From Chitiniphilus purpureus (GTDB lineage: Bacteria > Pseudomonadota > Gammaproteobacteria > Burkholderiales > Chitinibacteraceae), in NCBI RefSeq assembly GCF_025642115.1, contig NZ_CP106753.1:1945501-2009500 (forward strand): 64,000 bases of DNA, given 5' to 3'. Each line of letters opens with the position of its first letter. The stretch's first letter is position 1. A model generated the notes under the pieces. The model worked only from the letters and a program-made list of their open reading frames with translations. It made no database searches and had not been told where the DNA came from. This document shows, one piece after another, positions 57,045 through 64,000 of the stretch. The translations under genes were made by a program, and so were the position numbers.

Positions 57045-58592
57045 ATGACTTCCCTTGCCCATACCGATGAACGCCCGGCTACAAGCACGCCGCTCTCGAC
57101 CGGGTCGGAGTGGACCTTCGAGCTGATCCAGCGCTATTACGACGAGATCGCGCGCGTGGCCGCCGATTTTGGGCTGGATACCTATCCCAACCAGCTGGAG
57201 ATCATCTCGGCCGAGCAGATGATGGATGCCTATGCCTCGGTGGGCATGCCGGTGATGTACCACCACTGGAGCTATGGCAAGCATTTTCTGGCCACGCAGA
57301 AGAACTACCAGCGCGGCGCGATGGGGCTTGCGTATGAGATCGTGATCAATTCCAACCCTTGCATCGCCTATCTCATGGAAGAAAACACCATGACGATGCA
57401 GGCGCTGGTGATCGCGCACGCTGCGTTCGGCCATAACAGCTTCTTCAAGGGCAACTATCTGTTCCGCACCTGGACCGAGGCGGACGCCATCATCGACTAC
57501 CTGGTGTTCGCCAAGCACTATATCGCCCAGTGCGAGGCGCGGTACGGTGAGGAGCAGGTGGAGGAGCTGCTCGATTCCTGCCATGCATTGATGAACTACG
57601 GCGTTGATCGCTACAAGCGGCCGCAGAAGCTGTCGCTGGCGCAGGAGCGGGCGCGTCAGGCCGAGCGCGAAGCCTATCTGCAAGGGCAGGTCAACACCCT
57701 GTGGCGCACCATTCCGCGCATGCTGGAGGAGCGCGAGGCGGCGCAGGAGCCGCAGCGCTTTCCAGCCGAGCCGCAGGAAAACCTGCTGTATTTCATCGAG
57801 AAGTTCGCACCGCTGCTTGAGCCGTGGCAGCGCGAGCTGGTGCGCATCGTGCGCAAGATCGCGCAGTATTTCTACCCGCAGCGTCAGACGCAGGTGATGA
57901 ACGAAGGCTGGGCCACGTTCTGGCACTACACACTGATGAACCGGCTGTACGACGAGGGGCTGCTTTCCGATGCCGCGATGTTCGAGCTCCTGCACAGCCA
58001 TACCAATGTGGTGACGCAGCCGGGCGTGGACAGCCCCTACTTCAACGGGATCAACCCGTATGCACTTGGGTTTGCCATGTACAAGGACATCCAGCGCATC
58101 TGCACCGAACCCACCGAAGAGGACCGGCACTGGTTTCCGCAGCTGGTGGACACCGATTGGCGGCAGGCACTCGATTTCGCGATGCGCAACTTCAAGGACG
58201 AAAGCTTCATCGCGCAGTACCTGTCACCCAAGCTGATCCGCGATTTCCACCTGTTCTCGATCCTGGACGACGATCAGCAGCCGCGGCTCAAGGTCTCGGC
58301 GATCCATGACGAGAGCGGTTATGCGGACATCCGCCGCCGGCTGGCTGAGCAATACAACATCGCCGCGCGCGAACCCAATATCCAGGTGTACGAGGTCAAC
58401 ACCCGCTCGGACCGGGCGCTGACGCTGCGCCACTATCAATACCAGCGCCGGCCGTTGGCCAACAGCGTGCACGAGGTGCTCAAGCACGTTGCCCGCCTGT
58501 GGGGGTTCAGCGTCAAGCTCGAAAGCGTGGATGACACTGGCCGGGTCATCCTTTCCTATGAATGCAAGGTGGAAAAGCGCCACGGTCAGTAG
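57045..58592 (+). CDS. SpoVR family protein (YcgB-like)
   Basis: A 515-residue protein matching YcgB/SpoVR in length and motifs: PNQLEIISAEQMMDAYASVGMP, YHHWSYGKHF, FAHNSFFKGNYLFRTWT-like, and NEGWATFWHYTLMNRLYDEG. Biochemical role unknown; linked to stress and sporulation-like processes, and regularly encoded after prkA and yeaH. A 280-nt gap without a supported gene separates it from yeaH. Confidence 0.94.
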   Translation: MTSLAHTDERPATSTPLSTGSEWTFELIQRYYDEIARVAADFGLDTYPNQLEIISAEQMMDAYASVGMPVMYHHWSYGKHFLATQKNYQRGAMGLAYEIVINSNPCIAYLMEENTMTMQALVIAHAAFGHNSFFKGNYLFRTWTEADAIIDYLVFAKHYIAQCEARYGEEQVEELLDSCHALMNYGVDRYKRPQKLSLAQERARQAEREAYLQGQVNTLWRTIPRMLEEREAAQEPQRFPAEPQENLLYFIEKFAPLLEPWQRELVRIVRKIAQYFYPQRQTQVMNEGWATFWHYTLMNRLYDEGLLSDAAMFELLHSHTNVVTQPGVDSPYFNGINPYALGFAMYKDIQRICTEPTEEDRHWFPQLVDTDWRQALDFAMRNFKDESFIAQYLSPKLIRDFHLFSILDDDQQPRLKVSAIHDESGYADIRRRLAEQYNIAAREPNIQVYEVNTRSDRALTLRHYQYQRRPLANSVHEVLKHVARLWGFSVKLESVDDTGRVILSYECKVEKRHGQ

Positions 58593-58896
58593 GCCTGGCA
58601 TACTCCTGCATACCGTAGCGCAGCAGGGCGCTGATCGGGGTACCGGCCGTGCACGGCAAGCATGCGTGACTGCCCTGCGTCAGGCTGGCAGCTTGCGTGA
58701 GGCCGTCGCATTGCGATCATTGCCAGTCCTGCGTGCCGTGGGTCCGGTTGTCATACATAGCACCGGCATGCAACGCCCACTACGGTGCCATGCCGCGTCG
58801 CCCTCGTCTTGCACGGTGCCGCGCCATCCTCCTACAGCCATGCACGGCGTACGCGGCTAGGGTAAGGCCATACCCTGCAGTGCAAGGAGGAGCATC
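58593..58896. other. Intergenic region after spoVR
   Basis: About 304 nt. No ORF with a ribosome binding site and no clear terminator was found; short palindromes such as GCCGTGCACGGC (58647-58658) are present. The promoter of the glycine-zipper gene must lie at its right end, where AAGGAGGAG precedes the ATG. Confidence 0.4.
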
Positions 58897-59403
58897 ATGG
58901 CATTCCGACACAACCACACCGATCCCAAAGCACTCGTCAGCGAAGATCCCAAGTTGCACAAGGCCGGCATCGCGGTCGGTACCGCGGCGGGCAGTGCGTT
59001 GGGGATAGGGACTTCGATCGCTGCTGGTGCATCCATCGGCACTGCCGCAGGCCCGGTGGGCACCATTGCCGGCGCTGTGGTCGGTGCCGTGGCCGGCGCT
59101 TTTGCCGGTCAGGCCATTGCCGAGCAGTTCGAGGCGGACAAGGAAGACGACTACTGGCGTGAGCACGTACGCGACGAACCGTATTACCAGCAAGGGCACA
59201 CCTACGAGGACTATGCCGGCGCATTGCGCGTCGGCTATCTGGGCCGGTTGCGCTACCCGGATCAAAGCTTCGATGAGGTCGAGGCCCAGCTCAGCGAGGA
59301 ATACGCGCGCCAGCATGGCACCACCACATTGACATGGCCGCAGGCGCGCGAAGCGGCGCGCGCCGCATGGATGCGGGCACACACCCGGCTGCACCATCAC
59401 TGA
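58897..59403 (+). CDS. Glycine-zipper domain protein
   Basis: A 168-residue protein without a signal peptide. Residues ~25-70 form two Gly/Ala-rich hydrophobic segments (GIAVGTAAGSALGIGTSIAAGASIG and AGAVVGAVAGAFAGQAIA) typical of glycine zippers that pack in membranes. The C-terminal part is soluble and acidic with YWREHVRDEPYYQQGHTYEDYAGALRVGY, a stretch I associate with conserved hypothetical proteins of betaproteobacteria. It ends HLHHH-like (RLHHH). AAGGAGGAGCATC precedes the ATG. Function unknown; a stress-response role would be a guess. Confidence 0.75.
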   Translation: MAFRHNHTDPKALVSEDPKLHKAGIAVGTAAGSALGIGTSIAAGASIGTAAGPVGTIAGAVVGAVAGAFAGQAIAEQFEADKEDDYWREHVRDEPYYQQGHTYEDYAGALRVGYLGRLRYPDQSFDEVEAQLSEEYARQHGTTTLTWPQAREAARAAWMRAHTRLHHH

Positions 59404-59522
59404 CGGCCCCGGACGCGGCAAGCCCGTCCCGGGCTGCCGCCGCAGCGGCTGCGGTATGACGCGCTGCGGCATATACAGCATCGGGCTTGCCCGGATGCCG
59501 GTGATACCTCGTCCATGATCCA

Positions 59523-59565
59523 GGTGGGTGGCATGCGCGGCAGCATGCCACCCACCGGTATTTGT
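59523..59565. terminator. Strong hairpin, probable terminator
   Basis: A perfect 14-bp stem, GGTGGGTGGCATGC (59523-59536) and GCATGCCACCCACC (59543-59556), with a 6-nt loop, followed by GGTATTTGTG. It is 120 nt after the glycine-zipper gene and before the chemoreceptor gene. The T run is short. Confidence 0.6.
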
Positions 59566-59696
59566 GTCCCGCTGGTCTTGGTCGGTTTTTACTTGGGCAG
59601 TGCGGCATTGAATCGTATAGGTGAGCGTAGGTGCTGGTTTGCCGCCGATTGAACGGGGCAAGGCAGTGCATGGCCAATTGTCCGCCGGGAGCTGCG

Positions 59697-61280
59697 ATGC
59701 GCCGCAACGAGCCAACCACCCAGACCGAAATACCGGTCGACCCGCAACGCCCGCTGGTCAGCAGGACGGATCTGAGCAGCCGGATCACCTATGCCAATCC
59801 GGCCTTCGTTAAGATCAGCGGGTTTTCCAAGGGCGAATTGATCGGGCAGCCGCACAACATCGTCCGCCATCCTGATATGCCGCAAGCCGCGTTTGCCGAC
59901 CTGTGGCGCACCATCCAGTCCGGACAACCCTGGCGTGGGCTGGTGAAGAACCGCTGTGCCAATGGTGATTTCTACTGGGTCGATGCGTACGTGACATCAT
60001 TGACCGAGCAGGGTCGCCCGGTGGGCTACATGTCGGTCCGGGGGACCCCGGGCCGGGACCAGGTGGCACAGGCCGAAGCGCTGTACCGGGCCGTGAATGA
60101 AGGACGCGCCCGGTTTCCCGCTACACACTGGCCACGCACGCTGGCCTTGCAGTGGCGTGCGGCACTGGTGCTGCTGGCAGCGCTGCTGCCGGTGCTGGCC
60201 ACCGCGTTGTGGCCGCAATGGCGCTGGGGGTGGGTGGTATTGGCCGCACTGGTGGCAGGGGCGGGCTGGCTGTGGCTGCGGGCAAGCTGGCGGGCACCAC
60301 TTGCCAGGGTGGTCGACGCCTTCTCCAGCCTTGCCGAAGGCAACTTCCGCTTTGAGGTGGATACCAAGGCGCCCACCGAACTGGCCGCGGTGCTGCTGCG
60401 GCTGGAAAGCATGCGCATCAACCTGCGCGCCATCATTGCCGATGTGATCGGTGCCAGCGGTGACGTAGGCCGGCGTGCCGATGAGCTGGCGCACGAGGCG
60501 CAGTCGCTGCGCAACCGTGCGACCACCCAGTCCGGCGGCATGTCCAGCGTCGTTGCGGCGCTGGAGCAGCTCAATGTGTCGGTGCAGGAGATCCACCAAT
60601 CCACCCAACTGAGCGCGGAACACGCAGGCCGGGCCGCAGATCTGAGCGTTGAGGGCGCGCAGGTAGTGGCGCAGGCGCAAGCGGTCAACCATGAAGCGGT
60701 GAAAGTGATCGAACGCGCCCGCGAGACGCTGGGCACGCTCAATCAGGCGGTGCAGGAGATCAACGCGGTGACGTTGACCATCCGCGGTATCGCCGAACAG
60801 ACCAATCTGCTGGCGCTCAATGCCTCCATCGAAGCGGCGCGTGCCGGGGAGCAGGGCCGCGGCTTTGCGGTGGTGGCGGACGAGGTGAGGCAATTGGCCG
60901 AGCGCACCAGCTACAGCACCGGCACCATCAGCAACACCATCCAGGCCGTGGCCGATCGGGCCGCACGGGCGATCGAGGATATGGATCAGGCGGTCAGCGC
61001 GGTGCAGCGCGGGGTCGGAGTGATCGACAGCTGTAACGCCACGTTGCAGGAAATCCGCGATGCAAGCCAGTCGGTCGGGCAATCGACGCAGGGCATCGAT
61101 GCCATGCTCGATCAACAGGCGCAGGCGGCACACGATGTGGCCAACAACATGGAGCAGATCAGCGCGCTGGCCGAGCAGAACAGCAATTCGGTCGGGCAGG
61201 TGACCCAGTCGGCCGCGCACCTTGCCCAGGTGGCCGAAGCGCTGCAGGCGCTGCTCCGGCAATTCGAGAAGTCGCTATGA
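59697..61280 (+). CDS. Aer-like PAS methyl-accepting chemotaxis protein
   Basis: A 527-residue energy/redox taxis receptor. The ATG at 59697 with GGGAG upstream yields [12 protein letters not shown], the usual Aer-type start. A PAS domain follows with [41 protein letters not shown] and [22 protein letters not shown]. Two hydrophobic segments (about 145-190) anchor it to the inner membrane. The signalling hairpin is [38 protein letters not shown]. Its last 6 nt overlap the convergent gene. Confidence 0.94.
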   Translation: MRRNEPTTQTEIPVDPQRPLVSRTDLSSRITYANPAFVKISGFSKGELIGQPHNIVRHPDMPQAAFADLWRTIQSGQPWRGLVKNRCANGDFYWVDAYVTSLTEQGRPVGYMSVRGTPGRDQVAQAEALYRAVNEGRARFPATHWPRTLALQWRAALVLLAALLPVLATALWPQWRWGWVVLAALVAGAGWLWLRASWRAPLARVVDAFSSLAEGNFRFEVDTKAPTELAAVLLRLESMRINLRAIIADVIGASGDVGRRADELAHEAQSLRNRATTQSGGMSSVVAALEQLNVSVQEIHQSTQLSAEHAGRAADLSVEGAQVVAQAQAVNHEAVKVIERARETLGTLNQAVQEINAVTLTIRGIAEQTNLLALNASIEAARAGEQGRGFAVVADEVRQLAERTSYSTGTISNTIQAVADRAARAIEDMDQAVSAVQRGVGVIDSCNATLQEIRDASQSVGQSTQGIDAMLDQQAQAAHDVANNMEQISALAEQNSNSVGQVTQSAAHLAQVAEALQALLRQFEKSL

Positions 61281-61961
61281 CGCGTGTTCAGGCCGCGGCG
61301 ACACCCGGCGTGCCCACCATTGCCACAGCAGCAGCATGGTGCCGGCAATGGCGAGTCCCCAGAACGGCGCAGTCGGCCTTGCCTTGTTGATCTGCGGCAG
61401 GCCGGACCAGACCTGGACCGTCACGTCGTCGAGTTCGACATTGTGCATCTGCATCAGACCGAGCCAGACATTCACCTGCTGTGCCTGATCGAACCAGCCG
61501 GGCGCTGCCGCCTGGGTGACGCGGAACACTTCGCCGGCCTTGGCGGTGTTGCGCGTCAACCCGTTGAGCGTATGGCGCTCGGTGATGCCTTGCGCGTGCT
61601 GCCAACCCGCCTGCCACAACGTGGTCGCCGCGCCGTCTTCCCGCGCGCGCCCGGCCACGGAGACGACGATGGTGTAGGGGTTGGTCGCAGGCAGGATATC
61701 GAGCGGGGGGCTGTGCCAATTGCTGGTATGGGCAAGCGGCATCTGTTCGGTCTGGCCGCCGGTGAAGGCCGGGGTGCTGGGCCGGAACTGGGCGAGCTCA
61801 TCCAGCTTGGTGCGGGGCAGTGCGTACTGCGCGAGCAGTGTCTGCCCGTAGCGGGGTTCGGTGGTCTCTTCATGATCGCCGGCACTGACCAGATCGCAGG
61901 CGTCGTACAGCAGCAAGCCCGCGACGAGCCATACCCCTCGTCCTGCCATGATGTTCGCCAT
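61275..61961 (-). CDS. Hypothetical membrane-anchored protein
   Basis: A 228-residue protein of no recognised family. The ATG at 61961 is chosen for AGAGGAA upstream. A short N-terminal hydrophobic stretch ([17 protein letters not shown]) may be a signal anchor, and a C-terminal helix ([22 protein letters not shown]) lies just before a basic tail. The part between is polar with [36 protein letters not shown] and likely periplasmic. It is convergent with the chemoreceptor gene. Confidence 0.65.
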   Translation of the reverse strand: MANIMAGRGVWLVAGLLLYDACDLVSAGDHEETTEPRYGQTLLAQYALPRTKLDELAQFRPSTPAFTGGQTEQMPLAHTSNWHSPPLDILPATNPYTIVVSVAGRAREDGAATTLWQAGWQHAQGITERHTLNGLTRNTAKAGEVFRVTQAAAPGWFDQAQQVNVWLGLMQMHNVELDDVTVQVWSGLPQINKARPTAPFWGLAIAGTMLLLWQWWARRVSPRPEHAS

Positions 61962-62270
61962 CGCCGTTCCTCTGATCGTTCTGTTATATGAACACCCTGT
62001 GCCGGTGTTGCTCATCCGGGCGGAACGACAATTGTTACCCGTCGTGCACGGACCTGCCCATTATTGAATAAACAAACAAAGAAAGTAAATTGAAAGAATT
62101 GGGCGGCACGGATGGTGTGGCCGGGATACCGCGCTGCAGCTTGAATGCACGATTTCCCACGCAAGCGGGTGGGCGACATACGGGTTCATCCGGCCGCTCC
62201 ACGGAAGGAGGCGGTGCATAAGCGTGTTTTTGATGTAAGCTGTCCCTCTTTCAGCCCCAGAGGTCATGCC
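61962..62270. other. Intergenic region with AT-rich segment
   Basis: About 309 nt between divergent genes. 62060-62100 is unusually AT-rich and includes TTGAAT, 16 nt, TAAATT on the + strand, a possible promoter for the DUF2214 gene, although 170 nt from its start. No gene is supported. Confidence 0.4.
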
Positions 62271-62723
62271 ATGCTGCTTGACGCCGTGCTTGCCGCTGCG
62301 CATTTCATTGCCATCTTTTTGCTGATCACATTCCTGGCCATCGAAACCGTCCTGTGCCGGCGCGAGTGGATGCCCGGTGCCGCCGCCCGGCTGGCACGCT
62401 ACGACCTGCTGTATTTCCTGATGGCGGTGACGGTGCTCGCCACCGGCCTGCTGCGGCTCTATCTGGGTGCACATGGCACGGCCATGCTGCTGCCCAATCC
62501 ATTGTTCCATGCCAAGGTGGGGCTCTTTGTGCTGATCGGCCTCATCTCGGTCTATCCGACACGGCGTTTCCAGTCGTGGCGCCGGTCTGTACGGACCGAC
62601 GCGGCATTCGTGCCGCAGCCGGACGACCTGCGTCGGGTGCGGATCTGTCTGATGCTGGAAACCCATCTGATCGTGCTGCTGCCCATCCTGGCGGCCTGCA
62701 TGGCCCGCGGTATCGGCCTGTAG
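62271..62723 (+). CDS. DUF2214 family membrane protein
   Basis: A 150-residue inner-membrane protein with about four helices. The ATG at 62271 lies after CAGAGGTC. HFIAIFLLITFLAIETVLCRREW, LARYDLLYFLMAVTVLATGLLRLYLGAHG, NPLFHAKVGLFVLIGLISVYPTRRFQSWR fit the DUF2214 pattern. Conserved His in the helices hint at metal or haem binding, but no function is established. It precedes an RhtB-type exporter gene by 36 nt and may be co-transcribed. Confidence 0.78.
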   Translation: MLLDAVLAAAHFIAIFLLITFLAIETVLCRREWMPGAAARLARYDLLYFLMAVTVLATGLLRLYLGAHGTAMLLPNPLFHAKVGLFVLIGLISVYPTRRFQSWRRSVRTDAAFVPQPDDLRRVRICLMLETHLIVLLPILAACMARGIGL

Positions 62724-62759
62724 GCGCCTCGCGCCGCAGCCTGGACACAGGAGGTGCCG

Positions 62760-63383
62760 ATGTCGCTGCAGACGCTGTCGCTCTATCTGGCAGCCTGTTT
62801 CATGGTCACCGCCATCCCGGGGCCGACCATGCTGCTGGCGTTGACCAACGGCGCCTCGCGCAACTGGCGTGTCGCCCTGATGGGCATGCTGGGTGCGGCC
62901 ACGTCGGACCTGCTGCTGATCGGCGCAGTGGCGGTGGGCCTTGGTGCCGTGCTGGCCGCTTCCGAGGTGCTGTTCTCGGTGGTGAAGTGGCTGGGCGTGG
63001 CCTATCTCGTCTGGCTGGCAGTACAACTGTGGCGGGCGCCGGTGATGGCGCCGCTGCAGATCGGGGAGGGCACCACGGGGGCCACCCGGGCGTTTGTCCG
63101 CAGCCTGCTGGTGGCGCTCTCCAATCCCAAGGGGCTGTTGTTCTTCTCGGCCTTCCTGCCGCAATTCATCGATACCGGCGCACCCCAGGCACCGCAATAC
63201 CTCATGCTGGCGCTCGCCACCGCCGCGCTCGATCTGGCGGTGATGGCCGGCTATGCCGCCGGGGGCGCCCAGCTGGCCCGGCTGCTGTCGATACGCTGGC
63301 TGCGCCGCCTGAACCGTGCCTGCGCCGCCATGCTGGTCTCCCTTGCCGCATTGCTTGCGGCCTATCGGCACGCCAGCCGCTGA
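62760..63383 (+). CDS. LysE/RhtB family amino-acid exporter
   Basis: A 207-residue inner-membrane protein with about six helices. The family motif PGPTMLLALTNGASRNWRVALMGMLGA is near the N-terminus, followed by VVKWLGVAYLVWLAVQLWR and LVALSNPKGLLFFSAFLPQFID. The ATG at 62760 is chosen because AGGAGG ends 5 nt before it; an in-frame GTG two codons upstream is less likely. Substrate unknown, probably an amino acid or homoserine lactone-like molecule. Confidence 0.92.
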   Translation: MSLQTLSLYLAACFMVTAIPGPTMLLALTNGASRNWRVALMGMLGAATSDLLLIGAVAVGLGAVLAASEVLFSVVKWLGVAYLVWLAVQLWRAPVMAPLQIGEGTTGATRAFVRSLLVALSNPKGLLFFSAFLPQFIDTGAPQAPQYLMLALATAALDLAVMAGYAAGGAQLARLLSIRWLRRLNRACAAMLVSLAALLAAYRHASR

Positions 63384-63542
63384 GCGTCGCCGCACCGCCA
63401 CCGCCCGCCCGTCCTACCCTTATGCCGATGGCGTACCTTTTGCGCCACACCTGCCCAGCCCGCAGCAATCCTGGAGGCCGCTGTATCAGCAAGCGCTGAT
63501 CGGCTTAGCACAGGATTTTGGCTTGCGCTAGCGAAGCCCTTT

Positions 63543-63590
63543 CCCCTAGTATTTGTGGGAAATCGGGGTGTCGGACACAACATATTGTGT
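63543..63590 (+). promoter_or_regulatory. Paired NrdR boxes upstream of nrdA
   Basis: ACACAACATATTGTGT (63575-63590) closely matches the NrdR consensus acaCwAtATaTwGtgt. A weaker copy, CCCCTAGTATTTGTGG, lies at 63543-63558. The two are 32 bp apart, about three helical turns, the known spacing for NrdR box pairs. The repressor gene nrdR is in this window at 18178-18636. Confidence 0.82.
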
Positions 63591-63621
63591 TTGTGCACAA
63601 GCTGCCCACAGCTTTTCCACA
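63591..63621 (+). promoter_or_regulatory. Two DnaA-box-like sites upstream of nrdA
   Basis: TTGTGCACA (63591-63599) and TTTTCCACA (63613-63621) each differ from the DnaA box TTATNCACA by one base. They lie directly after the NrdR boxes and 37 nt before the nrdA ATG. DnaA control of nrdAB is known in E. coli. Confidence 0.5.
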
Positions 63622-63657
63622 CCCTCGAGCCTGTAACACCTGACCACGGAGCTTTGC

Positions 63658-64000
63658 ATGTACGCCGCGCTCGAGAGCACGCCTGGAAGCCGCATGACCG
63701 ATACCCTCGATACCACTGTCCACCACGATCACGGCCGTTACGCGGCCTACAAGACCATCCGCCGCAACGGTGCGGTGGTGCCGTTCGAACCGATGAAGAT
63801 CTCGGTGGCGGTCACCAAGGCCTTCATCGCGGTGCAAGGCAGCCATGCCGCAGCCTCTGCGGCGGTGCGGGAGCGCGTGGCGCAGCTGACCGAATCGGTG
63901 GTGAACGCGCTGATGCGCCGCAAGCCCGAAGGCGGCGCCATCCATATCGAGGATATCCAGGACCAGGTCGAGCTTGCGCTGATGCGCGCCGGCGAGCACG
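63658..64000 (+). CDS. nrdA: Ribonucleoside-diphosphate reductase alpha subunit, N-terminal part
   Basis: The frame stays open to the window end (114 codons). After a short leader, YKTIRRNGAVVPFEPMKISVAVTKAFIAVQG begins an ATP-cone domain that senses ATP/dATP; NALMRRKPEGGAIHIEDIQDQVELALMRAGEH continues it. This is the N-terminus of class I NrdA, which reduces ribonucleotides with NrdB. The ATG at 63658 has GGAG 6 nt upstream; an inner ATG at 63694 is possible. Control by NrdR and possibly DnaA is indicated by sites upstream. Confidence 0.9.
   Translation, partial: MYAALESTPGSRMTDTLDTTVHHDHGRYAAYKTIRRNGAVVPFEPMKISVAVTKAFIAVQGSHAAASAAVRERVAQLTESVVNALMRRKPEGGAIHIEDIQDQVELALMRAGEH

Overview
The window is GC-rich, densely coded chromosomal DNA of a Gram-negative bacterium, most likely a betaproteobacterium of the Neisseriales type (Chromobacteriaceae/Chitinibacteraceae-like). 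This is inferred from a Neisseria-type trimeric porin, BamC, a RibB-RibX hybrid, phasin and PhaM-like polyhydroxyalkanoate proteins, an FNR-type regulator next to hemN, and a NagE-type N-acetylglucosamine PTS permease. No phage, transposase, plasmid gene or CRISPR array was seen.

Layout. 1-6559: the right part of an accessory biosynthetic cluster on the + strand, cut at the left edge. It encodes a TauD-like dioxygenase, a darcynin-like protein, an AurF-like diiron oxygenase, an MFS exporter, a flavodoxin-fold reductase, and two overlapping class III aminotransferase genes, the first of which has lost its PLP lysine and aspartate. 6757-6973: tRNA-Ala(GGC) with promoter and terminator. 7084-9342: malic enzyme copy 1. 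9463-15814: an ABC importer divergent from a TctDE-like two-component system. 15886-24294: an APS kinase, then glyA, nrdR, a riboflavin operon (ribD, zinc ribbon, ribE, ribBX, ribH), nusB, thiL and pgpA. 24399-30761 (- strand): bamC, dapA and an RND efflux pair. 31143-34682: nagE with a leader ORF, and a porin. 34967-39072 (- strand): trpL-trpE-trpG-trpD-trpC with a newly read Trp leader peptide. 39086-46429 (- strand): mltA, a PhaM-like gene, malic enzyme copy 2 and dnaE. 46555-47474: a YjfB-like protein and a phasin. 47556-51169: a degenerate 6PGDH-like protein, fnr, hemN and a SafE-like membrane protein. 51282-53237: a CheY/CheC-like/diguanylate cyclase operon. 53480-58592: the prkA-yeaH-spoVR stress module. 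58897-63383: a glycine-zipper protein, an Aer-like chemoreceptor, an orphan membrane protein, DUF2214 and an RhtB/LysE exporter. 63658-64000: the start of nrdA, preceded by paired NrdR boxes and DnaA-box-like sites.

The most notable observations are: (1) an active plus pseudo-enzyme class III aminotransferase pair, translationally coupled, inside an AurF/TauD cluster of unrecognised product; (2) two malic enzyme genes about 33.5 kb apart that are almost identical except for one sharply bounded ~290-bp island, which falls on the cofactor-selecting part of the NAD(P)-binding domain; (3) an 18-residue Trp-rich leader peptide before trpE with mutually exclusive RNA pairings; (4) a small ORF with a strong ribosome binding site in the nagE leader; (5) several readable operator sites (NrdR, FNR, PhaR-like, LacI-like) that connect genes within the window.
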